A stretch of DNA of 64,000 nt from Hyphomicrobium sp. (GTDB lineage Bacteria; Pseudomonadota; Alphaproteobacteria; Rhizobiales; Hyphomicrobiaceae). Every line of letters starts with the position of its first letter. Position 1 is the first letter of the stretch. The notes beneath the pieces were generated by a model that saw only the letters and a list, made by a program, of their open reading frames with translations, searched no databases and was not told the DNA's origin. The translations under genes and the position numbers were made by a program. Location of the stretch: positions 21,621-85,620 of the forward strand of contig PERT01000006.1 of NCBI GenBank assembly GCA_002928955.1. The letters are read 5' to 3'. Shown in pieces: positions 24,550 through 34,096 of the stretch.

Positions 24550-26448
24550 GTGGCATCGAACGGGTTCAGAGGCGCATGCGTTTTTTGGAACGCTGTCTGT
24601 TTGAGTATGTTTCTGTTGATGGGCTCGGCCACCACCACCCGTGCGGATTCGGAAGAATGGCTTGCGAATGCCTTCTCCACCCCGGCCAAGACCGGGAAAT
24701 CCGTCTCGGGCGTGGCGGGATCGAAGCGTCGCGGAAAAGCAAACGGAGATCCGCAAGACAGCTCTGCCGTCACCGACGGGTCGACCTCTTCGGATAAAAA
24801 GCCGGATAAGCCGGACGTGCTTATTGGCGACCACTTTGCGCCGAGCGTTGCGGGCAAGTGGCAATGGCGGGTGACGCGGACGTCTTGGACCGAGACCGAC
24901 GAAGCGGCTTATGGGGATTTTCTCGTTGGTATCGGCGAAAGCGACTGCAAGACGACGCACGAGTGCCTGACGTCGCCGAGCGCCAATCCCATCTATCACG
25001 CACGTAATCCGCCGGGTATGCAGTTTTTCGCAGACTGCGCTGATCTTCCCTATGTTCTTCGTGGCTACTTTGCATGGATGAACGGCCTGCCCTTTTCATT
25101 TTCCACGGCCGTCGATCGACATCCGGGGAGCGATACGTCTAAGGGCAGTGCCCAATCGTTCCAGATCATCGGCCGCTATCATATCGTCCCCCCTGGGCCG
25201 GATGGCCGGCTTACTCTGCCAGAGATCAGCCGCGTTTCGACCGCGCACTTCAGAACGCCGGCCGTCTACCGGGCCAAGCTTCTGCCCGACTACTACCCTG
25301 TCCGGATAGATCGCGGCGGTGTTCGGGCCGGCACCGTCATCTTCGACCCCCTTGGTCACATCGCTATCGTCTACAAGGTGACCGAAGACGGCGTTGCGCA
25401 CTTTATCGACGGGCATCCCGACAATACGCTGACGCGAGGCATCTTCGGCAGTGAGATCGAGCGTTGGGGGCCTGAGTCGGGGTCCGGCTTCAAGCGCTGG
25501 CGGCCCCAACGGCTGGTTGGCGCGACCCAGGGCCGCGACGGCCGGCTTCACGGCGGCAGGGTCGTGCTGGCCAATGACAGCGAGTTGAGCGACTGGTCTG
25601 AAGAGCAGTACTACGGAACCGGCGACGGCCACTCCGATCACAGTCGCGCCAAGGACAGTGCCGCCAAGGACGGTCGCGCCAGGGACTGGCGTTCAGCCAA
25701 ATTCGCGATCGACGGCAATGAGATCGATTTCTATGGTTTCGTGCGTCTGCGGCTGGCGAACAAGGGGTTCAAGTTCAATCCCGTTGACGAAACACGCATC
25801 AGGATACGCGCCACCTGCCAAGAATTGGCCCAGCGAGTGGATGCCGTGGATGCCGCGATCAAGGCCGGTATGCACCAGCGCCGCCAGCCGCCTCGCCTCC
25901 CGAACAACATTTACGTGACCCAGGGCGATTGGGAAACCTACGCCACCCCATCGCGCGATGCGCAGCTCAAGAACACCTTTCGTGTGCTTCGCGAAGATGT
26001 CGAGCGCTTCCTCAACCTGTCGCAGAAGTCCAGTCCGTTCATCCGTTATGACGGCAACGATCTGCGGCAGGACCTGATGGAGACGTATGAAGCCGAAGCC
26101 GCGAACTGCAACATCACCTACATCAAGTCGGACGGCGTATCCCAGACCCTCGGCTTCAAGGAGATCAAGAGCCGCCTTTTCAAGATGTCGTTCGATCCGC
26201 ACCACTGTGTCGAACGCCGCTGGGGCGCGACGTCAAGCGTCGAGCTGGCGTCGTGTCCCGACGACAAGCTCAAGAGCGACTGGTATGACGCTCAGCAGCG
26301 GCTCAGAAACGAAATCGTGCGAACAATCGGCGACCGGATGGACTTCACCATCGAGGATCTTCGACGGCACGCGCGCGAAGACTCCAAGTTTGGCGACGCC
26401 GAGCCGCCAGTGATCGACGTGGCACCTCTATTCAGGCTGACGCAATGA
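24550..26448 (+). CDS. Secreted protein with papain-like (NlpC/CHAP-type) features, function unknown
   Basis: A 632-residue protein starting with GTG and a signal peptide ending near residue 32 (ATTTRADS). A Lys/Ser/Asp-rich linker covers about residues 40-90. A central region has Cys163 in FADCADLPYVLRG, His270 in GTVIFDPLGHIAIVY and His289 in FIDGHPDNT. This spacing and context recall the Cys-His pair of NlpC/P60 or CHAP amidases. The C-terminal 300 residues, with several cysteines, are not recognised. It is divergent from the EctB-pls operon and convergent with the GNAT gene. Enzyme activity is inferred only. Confidence 0.6.
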   Translation: MASNGFRGACVFWNAVCLSMFLLMGSATTTRADSEEWLANAFSTPAKTGKSVSGVAGSKRRGKANGDPQDSSAVTDGSTSSDKKPDKPDVLIGDHFAPSVAGKWQWRVTRTSWTETDEAAYGDFLVGIGESDCKTTHECLTSPSANPIYHARNPPGMQFFADCADLPYVLRGYFAWMNGLPFSFSTAVDRHPGSDTSKGSAQSFQIIGRYHIVPPGPDGRLTLPEISRVSTAHFRTPAVYRAKLLPDYYPVRIDRGGVRAGTVIFDPLGHIAIVYKVTEDGVAHFIDGHPDNTLTRGIFGSEIERWGPESGSGFKRWRPQRLVGATQGRDGRLHGGRVVLANDSELSDWSEEQYYGTGDGHSDHSRAKDSAAKDGRARDWRSAKFAIDGNEIDFYGFVRLRLANKGFKFNPVDETRIRIRATCQELAQRVDAVDAAIKAGMHQRRQPPRLPNNIYVTQGDWETYATPSRDAQLKNTFRVLREDVERFLNLSQKSSPFIRYDGNDLRQDLMETYEAEAANCNITYIKSDGVSQTLGFKEIKSRLFKMSFDPHHCVERRWGATSSVELASCPDDKLKSDWYDAQQRLRNEIVRTIGDRMDFTIEDLRRHAREDSKFGDAEPPVIDVAPLFRLTQ

Positions 26449-26490
26449 CAGCCCGGAACGAGGGCGCCCAGCAGTGCGCCCGGCGGCGCC

Positions 26491-26988
26491 TCAAGGCCGG
26501 AACTCAGCGATCATCTCGCCATCCTCGTCGAGGCCAATCTCCTTGAAACCGAGACTGCCGTAGAGGTTCCGGGCCGCCGCGTTGTCCGCCACGTAGCAGA
26601 TCGAGATCAGCTCCAGCTTTGGATCGTTCATCAGTCGGTCTATGACGTGTCTGATCGCGGCGCGCGCGATGCCGCGACCTCGGTGCCGAGCGTCAACCAT
26701 CAACCGGAAAATCGAGTAGGCGTTCGGCCTGCCTTCCTCCGCGAGGCGCTCGTACATGAGGAAGCCAACAACCTCGCCTGCGGCACAGATCGCCAGGGCC
26801 GTCGCATGGATATTGATCCGCGTCTCGGCCAGTGAGCAGGCATTGCTTGCAACCAGCCTGTCGTCTCCCTCGGTCCGCCGCAAGGCGATCACGCGATCCC
26901 AGTCGTCATCCATAACCTCCTTCAGGGTCACTTCGCGAGCGTCGGTCACGGCCCCATCCTCAAGCCTAGCGTCGGCCCCTGGTAGCAC
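26491..26988 (-). CDS. GNAT family N-acetyltransferase
   Basis: A 165-residue Gcn5-related acetyltransferase. The acetyl-CoA binding motif A is LMVDARHRGRGIARAA, followed by the typical VADNAAARNLYGSLGFKEIG. The region AGEVVGFLMYERL resembles polyamine/diamine acetyltransferases of the Blt/PaiA type. A role acting on diaminobutyrate or its polymer (self-protection) is possible from its position 2.8 kb from the Pls-like operon, but there is no direct evidence. It faces the secreted-protein gene tail to tail; the 42-base gap contains a GGGCGC/GCGCCC stem. Confidence 0.8.
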   Translation of the reverse strand: MLPGADARLEDGAVTDAREVTLKEVMDDDWDRVIALRRTEGDDRLVASNACSLAETRINIHATALAICAAGEVVGFLMYERLAEEGRPNAYSIFRLMVDARHRGRGIARAAIRHVIDRLMNDPKLELISICYVADNAAARNLYGSLGFKEIGLDEDGEMIAEFRP

Positions 26989-27329
26989 CGCGCGCAGCCG
27001 CCGTCAGCCCAATGCTGCTTCCGAAGAGCGAGGGGATCCAACCCCGGATCGGTTGGGATTGCCGCAATCCTCGTGATGCCGTCATTTGTTTCATTGGGCC
27101 ACTGGTCGCCCGAGCGGGGCGCGCTTTACGACCGTCAGCCGCCGTTGAAATCAACGGTCCGCGACCGCCCGCGGAAGGCCTGTCAGTCGAACCCGGAAAG
27201 TGCAGATGGTGATAGGGGGCATTCGCGCGACGAACGAGCGAAGCCAAACCCTTACGATGCAACGAGGCCCGCAAGATCCGTTTCGCGGGCTTTGCTCAAT
27301 CCCTGGAACGTCGTCGGGATCGGTTGGGT
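26989..27329. other. Gap upstream of GNAT gene and downstream of giant membrane protein gene
   Basis: 341 bases without a supported gene. It holds the GNAT promoter at its left side. It also contains a stem GCCCGC (27267-27272) with GCGGGC (27285-27290), 40 bases past the stop of the 1113-residue gene. That stem could act in transcript termination, although no T run follows on the minus strand. Confidence 0.4.
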
Positions 27330-30300
27330 TCAACCCGGGCGATCGTTCGGCGCGGGCGAAAGTCCGGCTTGCCGGATCGCGGCTTCGAGCTGGAATTCCA
27401 CGCGTTGCCAATCGCGCTCCGATGACCGCGGACCGGACTTGAGGCTCGCACGCACGACGTTGGCGGCCTTGAGCAGCATTCGTTCGTGCGATTTCAGTTC
27501 GTCCTCGGCAGCGCCCGGCTCGAGCTTCTGGATCAGGTTGTCGATAACCTGATCGTAGGGCCCTTCAGGCAGCAGCATCAGCACGTCCCAGTTGTCTTCG
27601 ACTTCCTTGTGCGCCTGCTGCAGCGCCCAATGGCTCTCGGAGGGAAGCTTCTTCGAAAGGTGTTCCACTTGACGATCGAGCGAACCCCGGGCCTCTTCCT
27701 CGCGCAGCGCCAGCGTATCGTCGAGCATGGCATTCATCAGTCGCGCGCGGCGGAACGATTCACACGCGGACAACGCCGCGCCGAATGCCTCTGGCGCCAG
27801 CGACACATAAGCGACGGGGTCGACACCGATGGTCTCGATCATCGATTCGAGGATCAGCCGGTGCACATCGGCGCCGGACGTCGCAGGATTTGGGACTGGG
27901 TTCGGCTCCGCGGGTGCCTGCATGAAACCCATGGCCGGCAGCGCCTTCTGCTGCGGTGGCGACGGTATCTGGCCGCCATGCAACGCGCCGCCATCGCGCA
28001 AGCCCCCACCCGTTTGAGGCCCGCCCACCTGCTGCGGGTTCCCGTAGCCGCTATGACCAAGGCTCGACGTGAGGGACCGGGCGCGGAGGCGTGCCAACGT
28101 CCTGTAAAGATCGGAATGCAGAATGTAGCGCGGCGGCGGGCTGTCCGGGCGGTCATAGCGGTGGATGAGCTTGAACGTCGCGCCGGCGTTGAGCACGCTG
28201 CGCACGGTACGTTTGTGATCCTCGCCAACTTCCGCCAGCAACACCTCCGAGGTGAACCCCGGGAAACCCTTCTCCTCCGAAATCGGATGCAGGTGCGAGA
28301 GCACCAGCTCGGCGTTGGGACCGACGCTCGGCAGCAGCGCGACCGCGATCATCTTTTCAAGTTCCTGGGTCTTCACCGACTGCTCGATGTTCTCGGTGAA
28401 CCTGCCGCGGTTCTTGTCGTAGGCGCGTTTTGCCACGATCGACAGGAACTCGTAGAGTTCTGAGCGCACAAGATAGCGTCCCTGCTCGCGCTTCACGGCA
28501 CCAATGGTGGCCCCCGCGCTCAACACCTCCCTTAACCGCGCCGCAGTTTCCGGGTCGTAGCCGCCCGGGTCCACCTCGGCGACGTAGCCTTCCGTATTGG
28601 AAATCGTGTGCATCGCACCAAGCACGATCTTGGCGTTGCTGAAGGTGTCGGGCAACAGGGCATTCTCTATGATCGCTTCGAGCTGCTGGGCCGAGCGCGC
28701 CTTGTGGCTAGGAACGTCGGACAGCGGCGATCGCACGGCGTTGGCGCCGAACAGGCCCGACATGAATACCAGGCTGTCGATGGTTATGGCGATGGCCAGC
28801 GCCAGATAGGCGAGGCGATTGCCGTCGCCGAACGCGTTCCAGGTGACGACGAAGCGGTGCGCCTTGTCGTCCCGGTTGAGCTCGATGAAATTGATCTTGT
28901 TGCGAAGCTGGTCCGTCTCCTTTGACGGCAGGCCGCTGTCAGCGAGGCACTTCCGTGCGAAGCCAAACAACTCGTCTGTGGTCTTGTACTGGGCCAGCCG
29001 TTCGCCGCCCGAGCAGGTCTTGCCGAACACCTCGCTGCCGGAATTCAGTGCGAACACGAGCGACGCTGCCTCAATCGCCTGCTTCGGATCGCAGTCGAGG
29101 CCTGTGACTTTCTTTTTGGTCTCGGGTGTTGCCGTGGCCATGGCGGTGTAGATCTGGGTGCACATTTGTTGCACCTTGGCCAGCCGCTCGACTGTCGGTT
29201 CCTGGCGGAATTCAGCCCGCACTGTTTCAAACAACGGCACCAGCCGCGAAGGATCGAGCTTCGACTTTGGATCGCCGACGGCGGTCTCCTGTGTCAGCTT
29301 GATGCGTTGCTCCGCCGTTTCCGCCTCGCCCTTGTATTTCGCCAGATCGCCGTCGACGCCGGCCAATTCGCGCTTGATCTGCGCAATCCGCGTCTCCGCG
29401 GCGTCCAGCCTCTTTTTCGAATCCTTTACCCGCTCCTCGCCGATCTTGATGTAGTCCTGCAGTCTCGACAGCTCTTCCACGCGCTGCTTGTAGACCGGGC
29501 CGCGGCCGACCTTGCCCGTTCCCTCGACGCCCTTGTCCTCTGCCATTGCCTCGACGCGCTTGGCATCCACTTCCTTGGCCCGATCGTCGAGCGCGCCCTT
29601 CTTCTCGGCGTAGTCGGCGGCCAGCGCCGGGCGGTCGGCTTCAAGCCGCGACAACTCGTCGGTCAACGAGATTTTCTTGCTCTGTAGTCCGGCCTGGCTC
29701 GACTGCGAAGTGGTAATCCGCTCCTGCTGCTGTTTGATCGCCCGGTTGCGATCCTCGACCAGCGCGTTGAAATAGGCCTCGATCTCGGCACCCGATGCCT
29801 GCGCGGCCCTGGTCAGATCGGTGAGGCCCGTATCGAACGCTCGCCAGCCGTCGCTGGTGAAAAGCGTCTCTGACTCCACAAGCCGCTTTTCAGTTATGTT
29901 GCCGCCGATATCGGAAATAATGCCGGCCACTTGGTTCTGCGCGCGGAGTTCGGACGCCCGGACACGCTCTTCGTGAGGAAAAATGCCGCTGAAATGCGAG
30001 TCGAACGAGAAGAACACGCTGGTCGACATGCAGGCCAAGAACATCACCCAAAGGACCGCGTTCTTAACGATGACACGAACGCTCTGAATATAATTGCCCC
30101 CGATATCGCTCTTGGTCATGGCGATGACGAGCGCAACCGCCAGCGCCGTAACGGCACCGTACAGAGCGAAGTTCTGAATCGAGCGGGCGGTGGGGCTGTC
30201 AAACCAATTGGCCGTTGCAACCGCTGTCCCATTCGTGGCTTGGCCGGCCCACACGGTCACAGCGATCATGGCCAGAACGGCAAACAGCCCGGTGACCAGC

Positions 30301-30671
30301 AGATCCCAGCCGCCCGTACCTTGCTCACTCTTCTGGTTCATGCCGGTCGCGAAGCTCTCGCCAATCAGCCACGCCGTCACAAGCATCACGCCCTGAATGC
30401 CGATTGTCGCCATGAGCGACAAAAGCCCGCCGCCCGTAAAATTTCTGAGCCCGTCAAAGGTTGTGTAGCCGGCGACCAGCGAGAGTATGATGCTGGTGGT
30501 TGCCAGCAGCGCCAGCTGCCAGTTCGTGAAGAACGTCTCCTCAATGACGCGATAGACGCGCTTGGCCGGGCCCGAGGTCAGCAGCAGCCCGAGCCCGACG
30601 AACACCAGCGCGCCGACTGCCAGCGACGTACCGTTGGCCATCAGCCACTCGATGATTGCCTTTACGTCCAT
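27330..30671 (-). CDS. Large multi-span membrane protein with coiled-coil domain, unknown
   Basis: A 1113-residue protein I cannot place in a named family. The first 220 or so residues contain six or so hydrophobic spans, e.g. LAVGALVFVGLGLLLT and GVMLVTAWLIGESF. Residues of about 240-480 are charged, Lys/Glu/Gln-rich and heptad-like, with phrases such as SRLEADRPALAADYAEKKG, consistent with a long coiled coil. Another hydrophobic span (LAYLALAIAITIDSLVFMSGLF) follows near residue 625. The C-terminal 470 residues are soluble, with a Gly/Pro-rich linker around residues 880-920. This suggests a membrane-anchored scaffold or sensor. It stands alone between convergent and unrelated genes. Confidence 0.75.
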   Translation of the reverse strand: MDVKAIIEWLMANGTSLAVGALVFVGLGLLLTSGPAKRVYRVIEETFFTNWQLALLATTSIILSLVAGYTTFDGLRNFTGGGLLSLMATIGIQGVMLVTAWLIGESFATGMNQKSEQGTGGWDLLVTGLFAVLAMIAVTVWAGQATNGTAVATANWFDSPTARSIQNFALYGAVTALAVALVIAMTKSDIGGNYIQSVRVIVKNAVLWVMFLACMSTSVFFSFDSHFSGIFPHEERVRASELRAQNQVAGIISDIGGNITEKRLVESETLFTSDGWRAFDTGLTDLTRAAQASGAEIEAYFNALVEDRNRAIKQQQERITTSQSSQAGLQSKKISLTDELSRLEADRPALAADYAEKKGALDDRAKEVDAKRVEAMAEDKGVEGTGKVGRGPVYKQRVEELSRLQDYIKIGEERVKDSKKRLDAAETRIAQIKRELAGVDGDLAKYKGEAETAEQRIKLTQETAVGDPKSKLDPSRLVPLFETVRAEFRQEPTVERLAKVQQMCTQIYTAMATATPETKKKVTGLDCDPKQAIEAASLVFALNSGSEVFGKTCSGGERLAQYKTTDELFGFARKCLADSGLPSKETDQLRNKINFIELNRDDKAHRFVVTWNAFGDGNRLAYLALAIAITIDSLVFMSGLFGANAVRSPLSDVPSHKARSAQQLEAIIENALLPDTFSNAKIVLGAMHTISNTEGYVAEVDPGGYDPETAARLREVLSAGATIGAVKREQGRYLVRSELYEFLSIVAKRAYDKNRGRFTENIEQSVKTQELEKMIAVALLPSVGPNAELVLSHLHPISEEKGFPGFTSEVLLAEVGEDHKRTVRSVLNAGATFKLIHRYDRPDSPPPRYILHSDLYRTLARLRARSLTSSLGHSGYGNPQQVGGPQTGGGLRDGGALHGGQIPSPPQQKALPAMGFMQAPAEPNPVPNPATSGADVHRLILESMIETIGVDPVAYVSLAPEAFGAALSACESFRRARLMNAMLDDTLALREEEARGSLDRQVEHLSKKLPSESHWALQQAHKEVEDNWDVLMLLPEGPYDQVIDNLIQKLEPGAAEDELKSHERMLLKAANVVRASLKSGPRSSERDWQRVEFQLEAAIRQAGLSPAPNDRPG

Positions 30672-30936
30672 GCAACAGCCCTCTCAACTCCCGCGGAGCT
30701 ATCCCGGCCCACTCAGCGCTCACAGGCGGCTGATTTGGGCGGAACCCGGACTCTGCTCCTGTGCATTCCCGCCATGAGCGAACGACAGGAATGCGGCGAA
30801 GATCTGCCCCATTCCCGGACATTGTTGACTATGACCTGAATGTAACCTGACTGAAACCCGACTGTGAGCCCGCACGGAGGCTATCGCGGACAATTTTTGT
30901 TGGCCAAAAGCTGGTCTGCTGCGGCGACGTAGGAGT

Positions 30937-32127
30937 TCACCTTGCTTCAGCCGTGGTTACTTCAAAAAGCGCCGCCAGGCCCATGCCACCCATCGTCCCC
31001 AGTGCCGCCACGCCGTGGGTCGGGCGGTTGCCGTCGGTCCCGCCGTGGGACGCCCCCCGAGTCATGCGGGTGAAGAGGCGCGTCACCAGCACCGCGCCGG
31101 CCGCGCCGAACGGGTGGCCGCGCACCACGGCACCCCCGTCCGGATTGATGATGTCGGGGTCGATCCCCAACTCCGCGCCGAACGCAAGCGCTTGCGCGGC
31201 GGAGCTTTCGCTCAACTCCACCACGCCAATCTGGCCGATTTCCAAGCCATTGATCCGAGACATCATTTTGCGGAACGCTTCGGCCGGGGCGCGGCCTTCG
31301 CGATCGGGCGGGACACCCTGTGCGGCGCTGGTTACGAGCTTCAACGCAGTTGGTCTGCCGAGCCGCACCCAATGCGCTTCTGAGACCAAAACGGCGAATG
31401 CCGCGCCGTCGTGCATCGCGCTCGTGTTGCCAGGCGTTAGCGTGCCGTCGGGCGGAAGGAATGGCGACAGCTTCTCGAGGTCTTCGAGGCCGGGCTCGAT
31501 CGCGCTCTGGTCGCGCGCCTCCTCGGGCGTCGACCGTATCGGCACGATCTCGCCGACGAACCGCCGCTTTTCCCGGGCCGTTGCCGCTTTCATATGAGAT
31601 TTCATGGCCCAGGCGTCGAGTTGGCCGCGGCTGAGACCGAGCCTCCTTGAGAGTTGCTCGGACGCCTCGAACTGCTGTGGCTCGTCCGAATAATCTGTGG
31701 TGCCCGGCTCAAGCCGCATGAAATGCGGGATCTGGTAGAGGCTTTTTGGCTTGGCGATCCGCCACGGCGCGTTCGAGATCGATTCCGCACCGCCTGCGAC
31801 CACCACTTCGGCATCGCCGCATGTGATCAGGCGAATGGCGGATAAAATGGCTTCGAGTCCGGATCCGCATTGCCGGTCCACTGTGGTCGCGGCACACGTC
31901 TCCGCCATCCCCGCCGTTAGGGCAATCAACCGCGCAGGGTTGCCGCCCTCGCTGGCGTTTCCGACGATGAGTTCGTCGATCTCGCGCAGCTTGACCCCGC
32001 AGTCGGCCAGGGCCGCCGCGATCACGGGGGCAGAGAGCTCCTCGACCCGGCGCCACTTGTGCATGCCGCCGATGCGGCCCAAGGCAGAACGGCGAGCTGC
32101 GATAATATAAGCGCTAACGGGAAGCAT
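30937..32127 (-). CDS. Thiolase-family protein, atypical C-terminal active site
   Basis: A 396-residue thiolase fold protein. The acyl-accepting cysteine is in TVDRQCGSGLEA and the catalytic His in VVRGHPFGAAGA. In the third motif, normally Cys-x-Gly-x-Gly, the sequence is LGTMGGMGLA, so the acid/base cysteine is replaced by glycine (confirmed on the codons). It may still degrade or condense acyl-CoAs by a variant mechanism, or act on unusual acyl chains. It lies alone, upstream of the giant membrane protein gene by 265 bases that hold no recognised element. Confidence 0.88.
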   Translation of the reverse strand: MLPVSAYIIAARRSALGRIGGMHKWRRVEELSAPVIAAALADCGVKLREIDELIVGNASEGGNPARLIALTAGMAETCAATTVDRQCGSGLEAILSAIRLITCGDAEVVVAGGAESISNAPWRIAKPKSLYQIPHFMRLEPGTTDYSDEPQQFEASEQLSRRLGLSRGQLDAWAMKSHMKAATAREKRRFVGEIVPIRSTPEEARDQSAIEPGLEDLEKLSPFLPPDGTLTPGNTSAMHDGAAFAVLVSEAHWVRLGRPTALKLVTSAAQGVPPDREGRAPAEAFRKMMSRINGLEIGQIGVVELSESSAAQALAFGAELGIDPDIINPDGGAVVRGHPFGAAGAVLVTRLFTRMTRGASHGGTDGNRPTHGVAALGTMGGMGLAALFEVTTAEAR

Positions 32128-32353
32128 GATTTCCGCTTGTTCTGAAAAGGTTTGGTGAGCGTGACCTTGGCGCCGTCAAACAAATTTCGGCGACGCCCCG
32201 CTGCGGCTTGTCGACAATGGGTCAGAACACGAAATATTGGCGAAAACGGGAAGCGTTAACGGCCGGGCCGTGCTGAACTAAGGGCGCATCCGCCCTGAAA
32301 ATCCGGAAGTCGGCGCCACCGCCTCATTGCGGAAAAGCGATTGCTGACGACTG

Positions 32354-32383
32354 TTGGTGATTGCCACATTCTGTATGTTATAC
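32354..32383 (+). promoter_or_regulatory. Possible zur promoter with Zur-like half-site
   Basis: A TTGGTG and TTATAC pair with 18 bases between them precedes zur by 40 bases. The -10 overlaps GTATGTTATAC (32373-32383), which contains ATGTTATA, the core half-site of alphaproteobacterial Zur boxes. The second half-site is not conserved, so autoregulation is only suggested. The rest of the thiolase-zur gap shows nothing. Confidence 0.35.
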
Positions 32384-32423
32384 TTCGCGACGCTCCCCCC
32401 GCATCGGCTTATCGGGATACCGC

Positions 32424-32999
32424 ATGTCAGATTCCCCATCGAAAACACTGTTCCCGGCACCAGGCCCGCAGAACGTGGCCCGGCTTGCCAAGGCGCTGGA
32501 GCGTGCGGAGGTTATTTTCGTAGAAAAGAACCTGCGCTTCACCAAGCTGCGGCAACAGGTGTTCGAGGAGATCACGCTCGCTCATGGCTCGATCGGTGCT
32601 TACGATATACTCGGCCGCATCGCCGACAAGGGCACGCGGCTTGCGCCGATATCTGTCTACCGAGCGCTTGATGCCCTGCTGGAAGCCGGCGTCATTCACC
32701 GGCTGGAGAGCAAGAACGCCTTCTTTGCTTGCCGCAGGCTTCATACCGACGATTTCGTCAAGGGCCGACGTCCGCTGTTTCTCAGCTGCGAAAAATGCGG
32801 TGCCGTTGCCGAGGTCGACAGCGAGGGCGTGTTCGACATCGTGGCGCGGGTGGCGAGTGCGGTCGATTTCAAGCCGCGTGTGAAGTTCGTCGAGGTAACG
32901 GGCACCTGCCCGCGTTGCGCGGAGAAGGAAGCGTCGTCGTCCGCTCCGGCTGACAAGCCCGGCGCGGTTACGTCCAAGTCGAAGCCTAACGATCATTGA
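32424..32999 (+). CDS. zur: Fur-family zinc uptake regulator Zur
   Basis: A 191-residue Fur-family repressor. The winged-helix part has FTKLRQQVFEEI and PISVYRALDALLEAGVIHRLE. The structural zinc cysteines are in SCEKCG and TCPRCAEK. The frame is open from 32361, but ATG 32424 (MSDSPSK) matches the family N-terminus better. Its place directly before znuC-znuB identifies it as Zur rather than Fur. The C-terminal 25 residues are a Ser/Ala/Lys-rich tail. Confidence 0.9.
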   Translation: MSDSPSKTLFPAPGPQNVARLAKALERAEVIFVEKNLRFTKLRQQVFEEITLAHGSIGAYDILGRIADKGTRLAPISVYRALDALLEAGVIHRLESKNAFFACRRLHTDDFVKGRRPLFLSCEKCGAVAEVDSEGVFDIVARVASAVDFKPRVKFVEVTGTCPRCAEKEASSSAPADKPGAVTSKSKPNDH

Positions 33000-33121
33000 G
33001 CCGGTTCCGGGACCTGATGTGAAGCGCTTAGCGAGCCCGAGCGCCCCAGCTACGGTGTCGAGCTGGGTTCCCGCAGCCGCGATCACAGGCTTCTCGGCTT
33101 CAAGAATCCCGGTTTCTAGAG

Positions 33122-34096
33122 ATGGAGCCAAGCATGCCTCGGCAAACGCACGGCCACGCCGAACACCACGTCCATGGCCCTGACTGCCGCCACCACCACG
33201 CGCAAAGTCCCAGTAATACAACCGCTCGTGCTGACGGTCACGTCCACACCGCGTCCTGTTCGCATGGCGCCGACGCGGAGCCCTTGGCCGTCGATCCGAC
33301 CGTCCTGCTATGTGGCCGCGGCCTGGGTCTTGTCCGCGGCGGCCGGCCGCTGCTCGAGGCCGTCGATATCGATATCCGTCCGCGCGAGATCGTCACACTC
33401 ATTGGTCCCAACGGCGCCGGCAAGACCACGCTGGTCCGCCTGCTCCTGGGTCTCGAGGTGCCTGATAGCGGTTCTGTCCACCGCCACGCGGATCTGGTCA
33501 TCGGCTACGCTCCGCAGCGATTCGACATCGACGGTGCACTGCCCATGACGGTTGCGCGCTTTCTTGGTCTTGGCCTCGGCGTCCGGCCGGGCAGCGTTCT
33601 GGAAACGCTCGGCGAGGTTGGAGCCGCCCACGTTTTCGGCCAACAGTTGCGCAGCCTTTCTGGCGGTGAATTGCAGCGCGTGGTGCTGGCCCGCGCACTG
33701 TTGCGCGAACCTAACCTTCTGGTGCTCGACGAGCCTGTGCGTGGCGTCGACTATGCGGGCGAGGCCGAACTCTACACGCTTATCGGCACGCTTCGGAATA
33801 CGCGTGGTCTCGGCGTGCTTCTCGTCAGTCATGATCTTCACGTCGTCATGGCATCGAGCGATCGCGTGCTCTGCCTGAACCGGCATGTCTGCTGCTCGGG
33901 TGTGCCGGAGACGGTGGCGCAGCATCCCGAGTACGTCCGTCTGTTCGGCGCCGATGCAGCCCGCGCTTTTGCCGTGTACCAACACCACCACGATCATCGC
34001 CATGATCTCGGCGGCGAACCTGCGCCGATGCCCGCGACACCCGGTCTACCCGATTTCGCAGCCGTGCCAGTAGCCGCAAAGGAGACGGGCCGGTGA
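33122..34096 (+). CDS. znuC: Zinc ABC transporter ATP-binding protein ZnuC with His-rich N-terminus
   Basis: A 324-residue ABC ATPase. Walker A is GPNGAGKTT, the signature LSGGELQR, Walker B NLLVLDEP, and the H-loop VSHDLH. Before the ATPase domain is a roughly 55-residue extension very rich in histidine with cysteines (HGHAEHHVHG, CRHHHAQ). A second His cluster (YQHHHDHRHD) follows the ATPase core. These probably bind zinc in the cytoplasm. The stop overlaps the znuB start. ZnuA is not in the window. Confidence 0.92.
   Translation: MEPSMPRQTHGHAEHHVHGPDCRHHHAQSPSNTTARADGHVHTASCSHGADAEPLAVDPTVLLCGRGLGLVRGGRPLLEAVDIDIRPREIVTLIGPNGAGKTTLVRLLLGLEVPDSGSVHRHADLVIGYAPQRFDIDGALPMTVARFLGLGLGVRPGSVLETLGEVGAAHVFGQQLRSLSGGELQRVVLARALLREPNLLVLDEPVRGVDYAGEAELYTLIGTLRNTRGLGVLLVSHDLHVVMASSDRVLCLNRHVCCSGVPETVAQHPEYVRLFGADAARAFAVYQHHHDHRHDLGGEPAPMPATPGLPDFAAVPVAAKETGR

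Noticed and set aside
26491..26988. GNAT gene as EctA (diaminobutyrate acetyltransferase) completing an ectoine pathway
   Set aside because: Motif wording fits a general diamine/Blt-type GNAT, EctC is absent, and it is on a separate transcript from the EctB-like gene.
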